The notes beneath the pieces were generated by a model. It was not told the DNA's origin, made no database searches, and was given only the letters and a program-made list of their open reading frames with translations. Below, in pieces: positions 44,582 to 52,905 of a DNA stretch of 64,000 nt. The stretch's first letter is position 1, and the number at the start of each line of letters is the position of its first letter. Origin of the DNA: Clostridium sp. CAG:417 (GTDB lineage Bacteria > Bacillota_I > Bacilli_A > RF39 > UBA660); NCBI GenBank assembly GCA_000432835.1, contig FR890375.1, forward strand, positions 346,632 to 410,631. The letters are read 5' to 3'. Made by a program: the position numbers and the translations under genes.

Positions 44582-44610
44582 TTGCATTTTATCAATAAAT
44601 AGTGTATATT
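44582..44610 (+). promoter_or_regulatory. Promoter of the upstream AbiF-associated small RNA
   Basis: TTGCAT, 17 nt, TATATT; predicted start near 44617, a few bases before the conserved RNA sequence. Confidence 0.75.
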
Positions 44611-44616
44611 ATTTAT

Positions 44617-44662
44617 CGAGATGTGCCTAGGAAACTTTTGAAGCCCTAGGTCTTTTTCATTT
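44617..44662 (+). ncRNA. AbiF-associated small RNA, upstream copy
   Basis: About 45 nt. The core starts GTGCCTAGGAAACTT at 44623; CCTAGG at 44626-44631 pairs with CCTAGG at 44645-44650, with an inner CTT/AAG pairing, and TCTTTTTCATTT behind the stem forms an intrinsic terminator. A 40-nt core identical at 38 of 40 positions recurs at 45598, after the abiF gene. Small structured RNAs just upstream of abiF genes are known (the AbiF RNA motif) and are thought to act as RNA antitoxins/guides for the HEPN protein. Confidence 0.7.
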
Positions 44663-44676
44663 AATAGGAGGTAAAA

Positions 44677-45564
44677 ATGGTTAAAGAATTTAAATCAACA
44701 AATGAATTAATAGAAATATTAAATTCAAAAGGTGTATCAATAAAAGATGAAAATAATGTTAGATATTTAATTGAAAAGTATTCTTATTATTCAATAGTAA
44801 ACTCCTATAAATGGATATTTAAAATAGGAGAAAACTATAAAGATAATGCTTCATTTGAAGAAATATTTGCAATGTACAAGTTTGATAAGAATTTAAAGAT
44901 AATAATGCTTAAATATATTCTTGAAATTGAAGCTGTTATTAAAACAAAAATTGCTAATCTATTTGCTGAAAAGTATGGATTAGAAGATTATTTAAATATT
45001 AATAATTTTGATTTAAAAGATGATAATTCCAACTTAGAACATATAGAAAAATTAATTGAAGAAATCAAAAATGAGATTGATAAAGGAAATGGTAAACATG
45101 ATGCAATAACTCATTATATGAGTAAATATGGTTTTGTTCCACCTTGGGTAGTAACTAAAATATTATCACTTGGAACTATAAGTAAGTTTTATGGTTTAAT
45201 GAAACAACAAGATAGACAAGAGGTAAGTAAACAATTTCATATAAATGATAGAATATTAAAAAATATTCTTGGTAATTTAACTTCAGTTCGTAATATAGCA
45301 GCTCATGATGATAGATTATATACTTATAGAAGCACATTCTATATTAGATTAGATAAAACTAAAAAATCACCAGATAAAGCATTACATACCAATATGTATA
45401 TAATAATTAAATCTTTAGAATTGTTATTAGAAAATGATCAAGTAATAGAAATGAGAAGTTTAATTACAAAAGAATTAGATAATTTAAAGAATAATTTAAC
45501 TTCAATTACTATTGATGAAGTATTAAAAGTAATGGGATTTGATAAGGACCATTACATTGTATAA
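44677..45564 (+). CDS. AbiF-like abortive infection protein (Abi_2 family, HEPN RNase)
   Basis: 295 residues, ATAGGAGGTAAAA upstream. The N-terminus KEFKSTNELIEILNSKGVSI (a 'k......Q...L...g..i' pattern) and the segment SYYSIVNSYKWIF are standard for Abi_2 proteins. TSVRNIAAHDDRLY contains the HEPN catalytic motif R-x4-H (Arg205, His210), and FVPPWVVTKILSLGTISKFYG is the conserved central helix. AbiF/AbiD proteins abort phage infection; AbiF has been linked to the origin of Cas13. The gene sits between two copies of the same small RNA and is probably reached by read-through of the first copy's terminator. Confidence 0.88.
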   Translation: MVKEFKSTNELIEILNSKGVSIKDENNVRYLIEKYSYYSIVNSYKWIFKIGENYKDNASFEEIFAMYKFDKNLKIIMLKYILEIEAVIKTKIANLFAEKYGLEDYLNINNFDLKDDNSNLEHIEKLIEEIKNEIDKGNGKHDAITHYMSKYGFVPPWVVTKILSLGTISKFYGLMKQQDRQEVSKQFHINDRILKNILGNLTSVRNIAAHDDRLYTYRSTFYIRLDKTKKSPDKALHTNMYIIIKSLELLLENDQVIEMRSLITKELDNLKNNLTSITIDEVLKVMGFDKDHYIV

Positions 45565-45586
45565 ATATTAATTCATAGCATATAAT
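45557..45586 (+). promoter_or_regulatory. Promoter of the downstream AbiF-associated small RNA
   Basis: TTGTAT (over the end of abiF), 18 nt, TATAAT; predicted start near 45593. Independent transcription of the second RNA copy. Confidence 0.6.
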
Positions 45587-45592
45587 AATATT

Positions 45593-45637
45593 GAAAAGTG
45601 CCTAGGAAACTTTAGAAGCCTTAGGTCTTTTTCATTT
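45593..45637 (+). ncRNA. AbiF-associated small RNA, downstream copy
   Basis: Core at 45598-45637 matches the upstream core at 38 of 40 positions. One difference changes the 3' arm from CCCTAGG to CCTTAGG, turning a G-C pair into G-U; the other lies in the 3-nt loop (TTG to TAG). The structure is therefore preserved. Same T-rich terminator. A copy downstream of abiF is unusual. Confidence 0.7.
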
Positions 45638-45741
45638 TTATAAAAATAATTTATCAAAATTAGTAAAAGTCATGGTATAATGGTTATAGAATTAATTTGT
45701 TTATTTATTTGCTGTATTGGTTTCGGACTATCTTAACTATC

Positions 45742-45781
45742 GCACCATATAGATAGGAAACTCGAACTTTTTATTCGAGAG
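45742..45781 (+). repeat. Candidate distal attachment site of the tRNA-Thr element
   Basis: GCACCATATAGATAGGAAACTCGAACTT with the hairpin CTCGAA/TTCGAG. It repeats, in order, GCACCATA, CTCGAACTT and TCGAGA of the tRNA-Thr 3' region (34945-34989). The sequence before it (GGTTTCGGACTATCTTAACTATC) looks like a degraded T-arm/acceptor end. It marks the likely right edge of the element. Confidence 0.45.
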
Positions 45782-45787
45782 TAATAA

Positions 45788-45815
45788 ATTACTAACAGAA
45801 ATGTTAGTTTTTTAG
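45788..45815 (+). terminator. Terminator behind the distal attachment site
   Basis: CTAACA/TGTTAG with a 4-nt loop and TTTTTTA. Confidence 0.7.
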
Positions 45816-45843
45816 TGTATAATTAATATTGGTTGGTGGTATT

Positions 45844-47601
45844 ATGAAATTATTTAAAGCAACAATTGAAAATTTATATAAAGTAATTTTGATGATAATA
45901 ATTTCGTCAGCAATAATTTGTTTCTTTAATGTTGTGATGGCTAAGTTTATTATTTATGTGGTAGATGGAATTGTTATGAGTAATGTTAACTTACCAAATT
46001 ATTTAACTACATTTTTTTATAATGATAGTAAGTTATCAAAAATAATAGTTGCTGCTATTTTTATGGTTATTATGGCCTTTATTATTTCGATATTTAATTA
46101 TATTAGAAGTAAATATAATACAAAATTAAGATTAGGTATGAACAATAATATTAAAAATTTACTATTAAGACATACAACGTATTTAGATTATAATAGCTAC
46201 ATTGGTTATGAAAATAGTCAAATATTACAGAGAATAGCTAGTGATTCAAGTAATTATATATCTTATATAAATGATAAATTAAATTTAATACTTAACACTA
46301 TTTTTTATACCTTTTTTTCATTAAATGTAATTATTGAACTTAATTTTAAAGTTTGTTTAATTTTATCAATAATTATCCTAATTATAATTTTAATGTCAGT
46401 ATGGTATTGTATCAATACAAAAAACATTGTAGATAAAAAAGTAACGTTATCTGAAGGATTAATAAAAAAGACAATGAATTCAATTTATAATCCTAAAATG
46501 ATAAAAATGACAAATAATCAAAATAATGAAATACATAGATTTAATATTAATAGTGAAGAATATTTAAAATATGATATAAAAGAGATAGATTATTTGATAT
46601 ATTATGAATTGATCGCAAGTGGTATAAAAGCTTTAAGTACTCCAATTATCTATTTAGTTTGTGGGATTATGATAATAAATGATAATATGCAAATTGGTGG
46701 ATTAATGGCAATTTTAACATATTCGACTACTATGTTAAGTTATTTTCAAAATGTAATTTATGCTGTCGAAGGTATTAATGACTTTTTAGTGCCCGCTAGA
46801 AGAATAAAAGAATTTTTAAATTTAAATGAGGAAGATTTAATATGCAAAAATATTGTAACACCTGATTATAAAAAAATTGAATTCAAAAATGTTAATATAA
46901 AATTTGACAATCAAATAGTATTGGAGAATATTAATTTCGCTATAAATGAGGGTGAAAATATTTATTTAGTTGGATCTAATGGAAGTGGAAAAAGTGTTTT
47001 AACTAAATTACTTTTAGGATTTATTTCATATGAAGGAAGCATTTTAATCGATGATGTTGAATTAAGAGATTTACATAAGACTAAACTTCGTGAAAATATA
47101 GGTTTATGTTTTCAAACTCCATATATTTTTTCAGATACAATAAAAAATAATATTGATTGTTATAAAAATAAAAATATTGATAAAATAAAAGATATATGCA
47201 AAATATGTGAATTAGATAAAGAAATACAAAGCTTTGCTAATAATTATGATGAATTATTAGGAGAAAGAGGTATAAATTTATCAGGTGGTCAAAAACAAAG
47301 AATTAATATTGCTAGATTATTAATGCAAAATAAGAAGATTTTGATTTTTGATGATGTGTTAAGCAAACTGGATAATAATACTAAAAATAAAATAGTAGAA
47401 AATTTAAATAAAAATTTTCCTAATAATATAAATATATTTATTACGCATGATTTACTTAGAATTCCAAAAAATAGCAGAGTATTATTTATTGATAATAAAA
47501 CTATTATTGATTCAACAAACACAAAATTAGAAAAAAATAATAATAATTATAAAAAATTAATTGATATTTGTGAAAACGTTGTAGGGGGATTATATGAATA
47601 G
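45844..47601 (+). CDS. ABC exporter half-transporter, subunit 1
   Basis: 585 residues from the ATG after GGTTGGTGGTATT. About six membrane helices (to residue 310) precede an NBD with VGSNGSGKSVLTKLL (Walker A), NLSGGQKQRINIARLL (signature), ILIFDDVLSKLD (Walker B with Asp where the catalytic Glu is expected) and FITHDLLR (H-loop). The D-for-E change suggests this half contributes a degenerate ATP site. It overlaps the second subunit gene by 8 nt; together they form a heterodimer. No peptidase domain. Substrate unknown. AT-rich and Asn/Ile-rich like the preceding element. Confidence 0.85.
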   Translation: MKLFKATIENLYKVILMIIISSAIICFFNVVMAKFIIYVVDGIVMSNVNLPNYLTTFFYNDSKLSKIIVAAIFMVIMAFIISIFNYIRSKYNTKLRLGMNNNIKNLLLRHTTYLDYNSYIGYENSQILQRIASDSSNYISYINDKLNLILNTIFYTFFSLNVIIELNFKVCLILSIIILIIILMSVWYCINTKNIVDKKVTLSEGLIKKTMNSIYNPKMIKMTNNQNNEIHRFNINSEEYLKYDIKEIDYLIYYELIASGIKALSTPIIYLVCGIMIINDNMQIGGLMAILTYSTTMLSYFQNVIYAVEGINDFLVPARRIKEFLNLNEEDLICKNIVTPDYKKIEFKNVNIKFDNQIVLENINFAINEGENIYLVGSNGSGKSVLTKLLLGFISYEGSILIDDVELRDLHKTKLRENIGLCFQTPYIFSDTIKNNIDCYKNKNIDKIKDICKICELDKEIQSFANNYDELLGERGINLSGGQKQRINIARLLMQNKKILIFDDVLSKLDNNTKNKIVENLNKNFPNNINIFITHDLLRIPKNSRVLFIDNKTIIDSTNTKLEKNNNNYKKLIDICENVVGGLYE

Positions 47602-49300
47602 TATTAAATATATGTCAAAATATGGTAACTTTAAAAAAAGAATTATATTTGCATTTATCGAATATTTTTTATCATGTACAATATGGTTACTAATTGACCA
47701 ATATTTAACATATTCAGTATTTGATAATGCAATTGCCAAAAATAGTGCAAGAACTTTAATATTTGTAACAATTTTAGTTATTGTAAAACAAACATTAAAA
47801 ACTAGTGAAGCAATATTTCATTGTATGGTTAGACATCATTTACAAAGAGAATATGCAAATCATGCAAGAAAAGATTTATTTTCTAAATTTATTAATACAA
47901 AAATTTCTTATTTTGATAATGCCAATACTGGGGAAATGTTAGAACTTGTAATGAATGATACAGGAAATGCTTCAACATTTTTTACTCAAAATGGTTTAAT
48001 TTCATTTGGTAATTTATGTGCCAAATTACCATTGTTATTAATTATATTATTTTTTATCAATTTTAAATTAACTACAATTTTAGTGTTAATCTATATGGTT
48101 GGTTATTTAGCATTAATTATATCTAACAAAAAAACTTTTAAAATGATTTCAGAAATAAGGAATCTTAATATATCTATTACTAAGTGGATTACAGAACAAG
48201 TAAATAATTTTGAACTTATAAAGTCTATAAATATTGAAGAAATTAGATTAAGTAAAATGAATGAATTATTAGAAAAATATACTAATGAAAGTGAAAATCT
48301 TGATAAATTAATTAGAAAATATAATTTTTCATACACATTATTTTCATTTTTTGCTAGTATAGCAACTACTTGTATAGGTGGATATGATTTGGCAACTTCT
48401 GTTTTATCTTATGGTACATTAATGTTATTTATAAATGGTACAACATCTATAAAAGGTTCTTGTGATGATTTAGTTACACGTTTGCCTATATTAAATGAAT
48501 CATTTATTTCTATGAAAAAAATATATAACTATTTAAATAAGTATGAACCTGAAATAGAAACAGGTAAATTAAAGTTAGAAAGAATAAATGATATTAAATT
48601 TGACAATGTGTATTTTTCTTACAATAATGATAGACAAATATTATCTAATATTTCAATTAATGTAAATAATAATGATAAAATTGCAATTGTTGGAAGGACA
48701 GGTTGTGGTAAAACTACATTAGTAAATTTATTATGTAGATTTTACGATGTATCTAAAGGTTCAATTTTTATAAATGGTGAAAATATTAATAATTATACTT
48801 TAGAAAGTTTACGTGAAAATATTGGTTATGTAATGCAAGATGTTGTAATATTTGATGGTAATATTTATGATAATATAAATTATGCAAATAAAGATGTTCA
48901 AAAAGAACAAATTGAGACAATATGTAAAAAATTAAGATTACACGATAAAATAATATCATTTAGTGAAGGATATGAATTAAATTTAAATAAAAATCAAGAT
49001 TTATTTTCATTAGGAGAAAAGCAGATGATTAATTTTGCTAGAATAATGGTAGAAAATCCAAGTGTTGTAATATTAGATGAAATAACATCTTCATTAAGTT
49101 ATGAAAATGAAGAACTTGTAAAAAATGCTATCAAAGAAATAACTAAAGATAAGATATGTTTTATTATTGCTCATAGATTAACAACTATTAAAAGTTGTAA
49201 TAAAATTCTTTATATGGAAAATGGTAAAATATTAGAAAATGGAAGCCATCAAGAATTAATGGATATAAAAGGTAAATATTATAATTTAGTTAAAAATTAG
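47594..49300 (+). CDS. ABC exporter half-transporter, subunit 2
   Basis: 568 residues, TGTAGGGGGATTAT upstream. Six membrane helices, then an NBD with VGRTGCGKTTLVNLL (Walker A), VMQDVVIFDGNI (Q-loop), FSLGEKQMINFARIM (a degenerate signature in place of LSGGQ), VVILDEITSSLS (complete Walker B with Glu) and IIAHRLTTI (H-loop). The complementary defects of the two subunits, an Asp Walker B in one and a degenerate signature in the other, are typical of heterodimeric exporters with one catalytic site. The gene is followed by a small disrupted ORF. Confidence 0.85.
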   Translation: MNSIKYMSKYGNFKKRIIFAFIEYFLSCTIWLLIDQYLTYSVFDNAIAKNSARTLIFVTILVIVKQTLKTSEAIFHCMVRHHLQREYANHARKDLFSKFINTKISYFDNANTGEMLELVMNDTGNASTFFTQNGLISFGNLCAKLPLLLIILFFINFKLTTILVLIYMVGYLALIISNKKTFKMISEIRNLNISITKWITEQVNNFELIKSINIEEIRLSKMNELLEKYTNESENLDKLIRKYNFSYTLFSFFASIATTCIGGYDLATSVLSYGTLMLFINGTTSIKGSCDDLVTRLPILNESFISMKKIYNYLNKYEPEIETGKLKLERINDIKFDNVYFSYNNDRQILSNISINVNNNDKIAIVGRTGCGKTTLVNLLCRFYDVSKGSIFINGENINNYTLESLRENIGYVMQDVVIFDGNIYDNINYANKDVQKEQIETICKKLRLHDKIISFSEGYELNLNKNQDLFSLGEKQMINFARIMVENPSVVILDEITSSLSYENEELVKNAIKEITKDKICFIIAHRLTTIKSCNKILYMENGKILENGSHQELMDIKGKYYNLVKN

Positions 49301-49322
49301 TATTAAAAAGAGGAACGATAAT

Positions 49323-49541
49323 ATGAAATTAGTTTTTGAAGAATATTTTAATAATTTAGATAATTGAAATTTTGAAGAAAGATTTATTAGAAACTATGAA
49401 CTACAATATTATATGAATAGTAATATTGAGTTTTCTAACAATTTAAAAATATATGGTAAAAAAATTAAAAACAAGTTATATGATTCTAGTAGTGATGATT
49501 GGAGAAAGAATAGAAAATATTGTGATGACTTTGAAAAATAA
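49323..49541 (+). pseudogene. Small ORF interrupted by one in-frame TGA (72 codons)
   Basis: AAAGAGGAACGATAAT precedes the ATG. The frame MKLVFEEYFNNLDN, TGA (49365-49367), NFEERFIRNYELQYYMNSNI and onward to TAA is otherwise open. Codon usage before and after the TGA is uniform. If read through it would be a 72-residue charged protein; its position right behind an ABC exporter pair could make it cargo or an accessory factor. Alternatively the ribosome restarts or the gene is dead. Confidence 0.45.
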
Positions 49542-49610
49542 AAATCAATTATTTGTTTCGCTTTTTAAAAAATATGCTATAATCTACAATTAGACAAGGG
49601 AGGTTTTTTA

Positions 49611-50090
49611 GTGAAAATAATTAACAGTGATTCTGCATATGTTCAAAAAAATGATATTGCATATTTAAATTCATTTGATTTACCAATACCTTTTTCTATA
49701 TTTATGAAAGTTTTTGGTAATGGTGTTACTATAATTAATGATAGTAATAGATATGATTTTGTTAAATTTGATGAAGAATCGGAAATAGAATTCTTTAAAG
49801 GATTAGATTGGATGATTGACTACAACGAAGTAAAAGATCTAAGTGAAGATGAGATTATTAAATTAGCAAAAAACATTGAAAAAGAGCGAGAAAAAATTGC
49901 TACAACTTTTAATTCAATGTCAAAGAAAGAAAAAAATCAACATATTGATATGGTTACAAAATGTGATTTATTAGAATTTAAGTTTTATTCTTTAAGAGAT
50001 ATTCTTTGGCTTAAGCAAGGTCATATTTCAATTAAATTACCAGAGAATGATAAGGAAAAAATATTAAAAAGAAATACAAAAACAAAGTAG
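49611..50090 (+). CDS. Hypothetical protein (159 aa)
   Basis: GGGAGGTTTTTTA precedes a GTG start; a TATAAT-like box lies near 49580. MKIINSDSAYVQKNDIAYLN, then LPIPFSIFMKVFGNG, a helical region with EKEREKIATTFNSMSKKEKN, and FYSLRDILWLKQGHISIKLP. No motif recognised, no signal peptide. The last gene of the accessory stretch before the cdaA operon. Confidence 0.6.
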   Translation: MKIINSDSAYVQKNDIAYLNSFDLPIPFSIFMKVFGNGVTIINDSNRYDFVKFDEESEIEFFKGLDWMIDYNEVKDLSEDEIIKLAKNIEKEREKIATTFNSMSKKEKNQHIDMVTKCDLLEFKFYSLRDILWLKQGHISIKLPENDKEKILKRNTKTK

Positions 50091-50377
50091 CATGAAATTA
50101 TTACAACTTTTCTATTCTTTGGTGAGTTGTAAATCATTTCGTTGTTCTCACCATTAGTTATTATTTCAGTTTTAGTTGGATTGGGTAATTTGGTTTGCTT
50201 TCGATTATATTTATTGTTAGGTGGCAAAAATATTGCCATCTTTTTTAATGTTATACTTATTTTTAACTTATCTTTGCTTAAATTATATAAAATGTATTAT
50301 TCTAACATAAATAGCCATATTAAGCTTTCAAAAAGTAGTAAGATATCCTCTTTTTTTCTTCTTTATTTGTTTTGTTC
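50091..50377. other. Gene-free stretch with one terminator
   Basis: About 290 nt. A hairpin GGTGGCAA/TTGCCATC (50220-50240) followed by six T is a plus-strand terminator for the 49611 gene. The open frames here are low-complexity and lack ribosome binding sites; I see no gene, repeat or RNA I can support. Confidence 0.6.
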
Positions 50378-50406
50378 TTGTAATAAGTATTCAAAAATGG
50401 TATTAT
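50378..50406 (+). promoter_or_regulatory. Promoter of the cdaA operon
   Basis: TTGTAA, 17 nt, TATTAT, about 25 nt before the first gene of the operon. Confidence 0.65.
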
Positions 50407-50431
50407 ATATACATAGTATGAGGAGATGCCC

Positions 50432-50680
50432 ATGGAAAATATTATACATTTTTTTAGGGATATATTAGATGGCCCTTTATATGTTATTGTAGTTATAATT
50501 TCTATTCTTTTATTGTGCGTTTGTATTGGATATTTAATTGATGTTCGACAAAAAAGACAACATATATATAAAGAACAAGAAATTAATTCTAATCAGGATG
50601 CTGTTGTCTTAAATCCTAATAGTGAAGTAAAATCAGTTTATAGTGGTGAAGATAATACTGATTCTAATGATATAATATAG
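50432..50680 (+). CDS. Small single-span membrane protein ahead of cdaA (82 aa)
   Basis: Start at the ATG 7 nt after GAGGAG (an ATG two codons earlier is too close). MENIIHFFRDILDGPLYVIV begins a membrane helix to about residue 35, followed by DVRQKRQHIYKEQE and an acidic, Ser/Asn-rich cytosolic tail. It lies 21 nt before cdaA in the same operon, so it may be a partner of the c-di-AMP machinery; family not recognised. Confidence 0.65.
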   Translation: MENIIHFFRDILDGPLYVIVVIISILLLCVCIGYLIDVRQKRQHIYKEQEINSNQDAVVLNPNSEVKSVYSGEDNTDSNDII

Positions 50681-50701
50681 GTTGTTTAAAGGAGTGATTA
50701 T

Positions 50702-51538
50702 ATGAATATTACTATTACTGATGTAGTATCAATATTGAAGAAAATTATAGATATTTCTTTGGTATGGATGATTTTTTATTATATGTTAAAACATATTAAG
50801 AATAATGTTAAATTATCTTTGATTTTTAAGGGTGTATTTTTAGTAATTATTTTGAAGGTTATTAGTTCATATTTTGGTTTTACTACTTTAGGTATGCTGC
50901 TAGAGTATGTTATTATGTATGGACCGTTAGCGTTAATTATTATTTTTCAACCAGAAATCAGAAATATTTTGGAACAAATTGGTAGAAGTCAATTACTAGG
51001 AAGACATAAGGTTTTGACTGTTGATGAACGTGAAAATTTAGTTTATCAAATAGTTGGAGCAATGGAATCATTAAGAAAAGCAAAAATTGGAGCTCTTATT
51101 GTTTTAGAAAGAGATATAAGCTTGGGAAATTATATAGATAAGGCTAAAAAAATATATGCTGATTTATCTAGCGATTTACTTATTTCTATATTTTTCCCTA
51201 ATAATCCTCTTCATGATGGTGGTGTGATTATTCAAGGGGATAGAATTACATGTGCTGGAGCTGTTTTTCCAACAAGTAGTAGTTCCAAATTAAATAAGAG
51301 ATTAGGTACTCGTCATAGAGCAGCAGTCGGTATTACAGAGGAGACAGATTGTATTGCCTTAGTAGTTTCTGAGGAAACAGGGCGTATGTCTATTGCTATA
51401 AAGGGGGAGTTATTTTATAACTTAACTATTGATGATGTAAGAATGATGTTGATAGATGAGTTGAGACCTAAACAAGATTCATTACAAGATGAAGATGATT
51501 ATGAAGATGAGGAAGAGATATATGAAGAAGATAACTAG
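50702..51538 (+). CDS. cdaA: Diadenylate cyclase CdaA
   Basis: 278 residues, TTTAAAGGAGTGATT upstream. Three membrane helices in the first 85 residues, then the DAC domain: IFQPEIRNILEQIGR, the DGA-type motif NPLHDGGVIIQGDRI (Gly in place of Ala) and GTRHRAAVGITEETD with the catalytic RHR. It makes c-di-AMP from two ATP, controlling potassium and osmolyte uptake and wall homeostasis. The C-terminus is acidic (DDYEDEEEIYEEDN). Overlaps cdaR by 17 nt. Confidence 0.95.
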   Translation: MNITITDVVSILKKIIDISLVWMIFYYMLKHIKNNVKLSLIFKGVFLVIILKVISSYFGFTTLGMLLEYVIMYGPLALIIIFQPEIRNILEQIGRSQLLGRHKVLTVDERENLVYQIVGAMESLRKAKIGALIVLERDISLGNYIDKAKKIYADLSSDLLISIFFPNNPLHDGGVIIQGDRITCAGAVFPTSSSSKLNKRLGTRHRAAVGITEETDCIALVVSEETGRMSIAIKGELFYNLTIDDVRMMLIDELRPKQDSLQDEDDYEDEEEIYEEDN

Positions 51539-52877
51539 AGGATTTGCTAAAATTATTTATAATATTCTTTCATTTTTTGATAGATGGTTAATTACTCCTA
51601 TTACTAAACTTATTTTAAGAATAACTGATTTCTTTAAGAAAAATAGTAAAACAGTTGAAAGATTACTTAATAAAAAGTCTACTCTTCTTGTAATATCACT
51701 ACTTCTTGCTTTTTGTACCTTTTTAATTATTGATAGTAAATCAAATGTTACTATTGATCAATATGCCGAAGTTTTATATAAACAGAAAGTAATTCCTACT
51801 TATAATGAAGAGTTATATGTGGTTGAGGGATTACCTAAAACGGTTGATATTACTTTAATAGGTCAAAAAAGACACATATTTTTGGCAAAACAAACACCTT
51901 CTAATGGTGTAACAGTTGATTTAACTGGACTTAAACCTGGTAATCATAAAGTAACTTTGAAATATTCACAAAAATTAAAATCAGTTGACTATAGATTGGA
52001 TCCATCTACTGTAACTGTTACTATTTATGAGAAAGTATCACAAACTAGAACGCTTACTTATGATATCCTTCATAAGGATAGCTTGGATTCTAAATTATAT
52101 ATAAAATCTGTGGAGCTTAATCGTAGTAATGTTATTATTAAAGGGGCAGAATATAAGTTAAAGAAGGTAGCGACTGTTAAAGCTTTGGTTGATGTTAATA
52201 ATTTAAGTAATCCTAAAGCAGGTAAAATAGAACTTAAGGATGTACCACTTGTTGCTTATGATAATAATGGTGAAGTTGTTGATGTTGAAATTGTTCCTTC
52301 TACTGTTGATGCTACTCTTACTGTTACATCACCAAGTAAAAAAGTTAATATTAATGTTGTTCCTAAGGGTGAACTTGCCTTTGGTAAAGCTATAAAGTCT
52401 ATTACTCCTAACATTACTTCTGTTACTGTGTATGGGGATGAAAAAGCTATTAGTAATATTCAGTCAATAGATGTTCCAATAGATGTAAAAGGTCTTGAAA
52501 ATGATAAAACTTATAATATAACTTTAACAAAACCTAATGGTATTACAGAAATTAGTGATAAAACTATCTCTATAAAAGTTGCTTTGGATGTTTCTGTTAG
52601 TAAGGAATTTAGTGATATTCATATTGAGACAGAAAACTTAAATGAAAAGTACATAGTTCAAGCTATGAATAGAGAAGATAGTAGTGTTACTGTTGTAGTT
52701 AAGGGTAGTAAAGGAATTGTTGATAATGTTTCTTCAGCTAATATAAAGGCTTATATTGATCTAGAAAATTATGGAGTTGGGGAACATGAAGTAGAGGTAA
52801 AAGTTAAGGGTGACGATTTGAAACTTTCTTATACTTCTAAAACTAAAAAAGTTAAAGTACGTATAACTGAAAAATAA
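51522..52877 (+). CDS. cdaR: CdaR (YbbR-domain) regulator of CdaA
   Basis: 451 residues, GAGGAAGAGATAT upstream of the chosen ATG (MKKITRGFAKIIYNI); longer frames overlap cdaA without a ribosome binding site. One membrane helix (about 55-75) anchors four extracellular YbbR domains, seen as repeats of 'VP......GL.....' and 'V.V.G....V..V..V...VDL.......'. It modulates CdaA at the membrane. glmM, the usual third gene of this operon, is absent; a terminator follows. Confidence 0.9.
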   Translation: MKKITRGFAKIIYNILSFFDRWLITPITKLILRITDFFKKNSKTVERLLNKKSTLLVISLLLAFCTFLIIDSKSNVTIDQYAEVLYKQKVIPTYNEELYVVEGLPKTVDITLIGQKRHIFLAKQTPSNGVTVDLTGLKPGNHKVTLKYSQKLKSVDYRLDPSTVTVTIYEKVSQTRTLTYDILHKDSLDSKLYIKSVELNRSNVIIKGAEYKLKKVATVKALVDVNNLSNPKAGKIELKDVPLVAYDNNGEVVDVEIVPSTVDATLTVTSPSKKVNINVVPKGELAFGKAIKSITPNITSVTVYGDEKAISNIQSIDVPIDVKGLENDKTYNITLTKPNGITEISDKTISIKVALDVSVSKEFSDIHIETENLNEKYIVQAMNREDSSVTVVVKGSKGIVDNVSSANIKAYIDLENYGVGEHEVEVKVKGDDLKLSYTSKTKKVKVRITEK

Positions 52878-52905
52878 AGGGTCATATGATCCTTTATTTT
52901 TTGTC
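52871..52905. terminator. Bidirectional terminator
   Basis: AAATAAAGG-TCATATGA-CCTTTATTT, palindromic with T-run; serves cdaR and the opposing DUF378 gene. Confidence 0.85.

Noticed and set aside
50142..50468. A 108-codon open frame with hydrophobic stretches
   Set aside because: No ribosome binding site, spans a terminator hairpin and the cdaA promoter, and overlaps the start of the next gene; it appears to be chance in AT-rich DNA.
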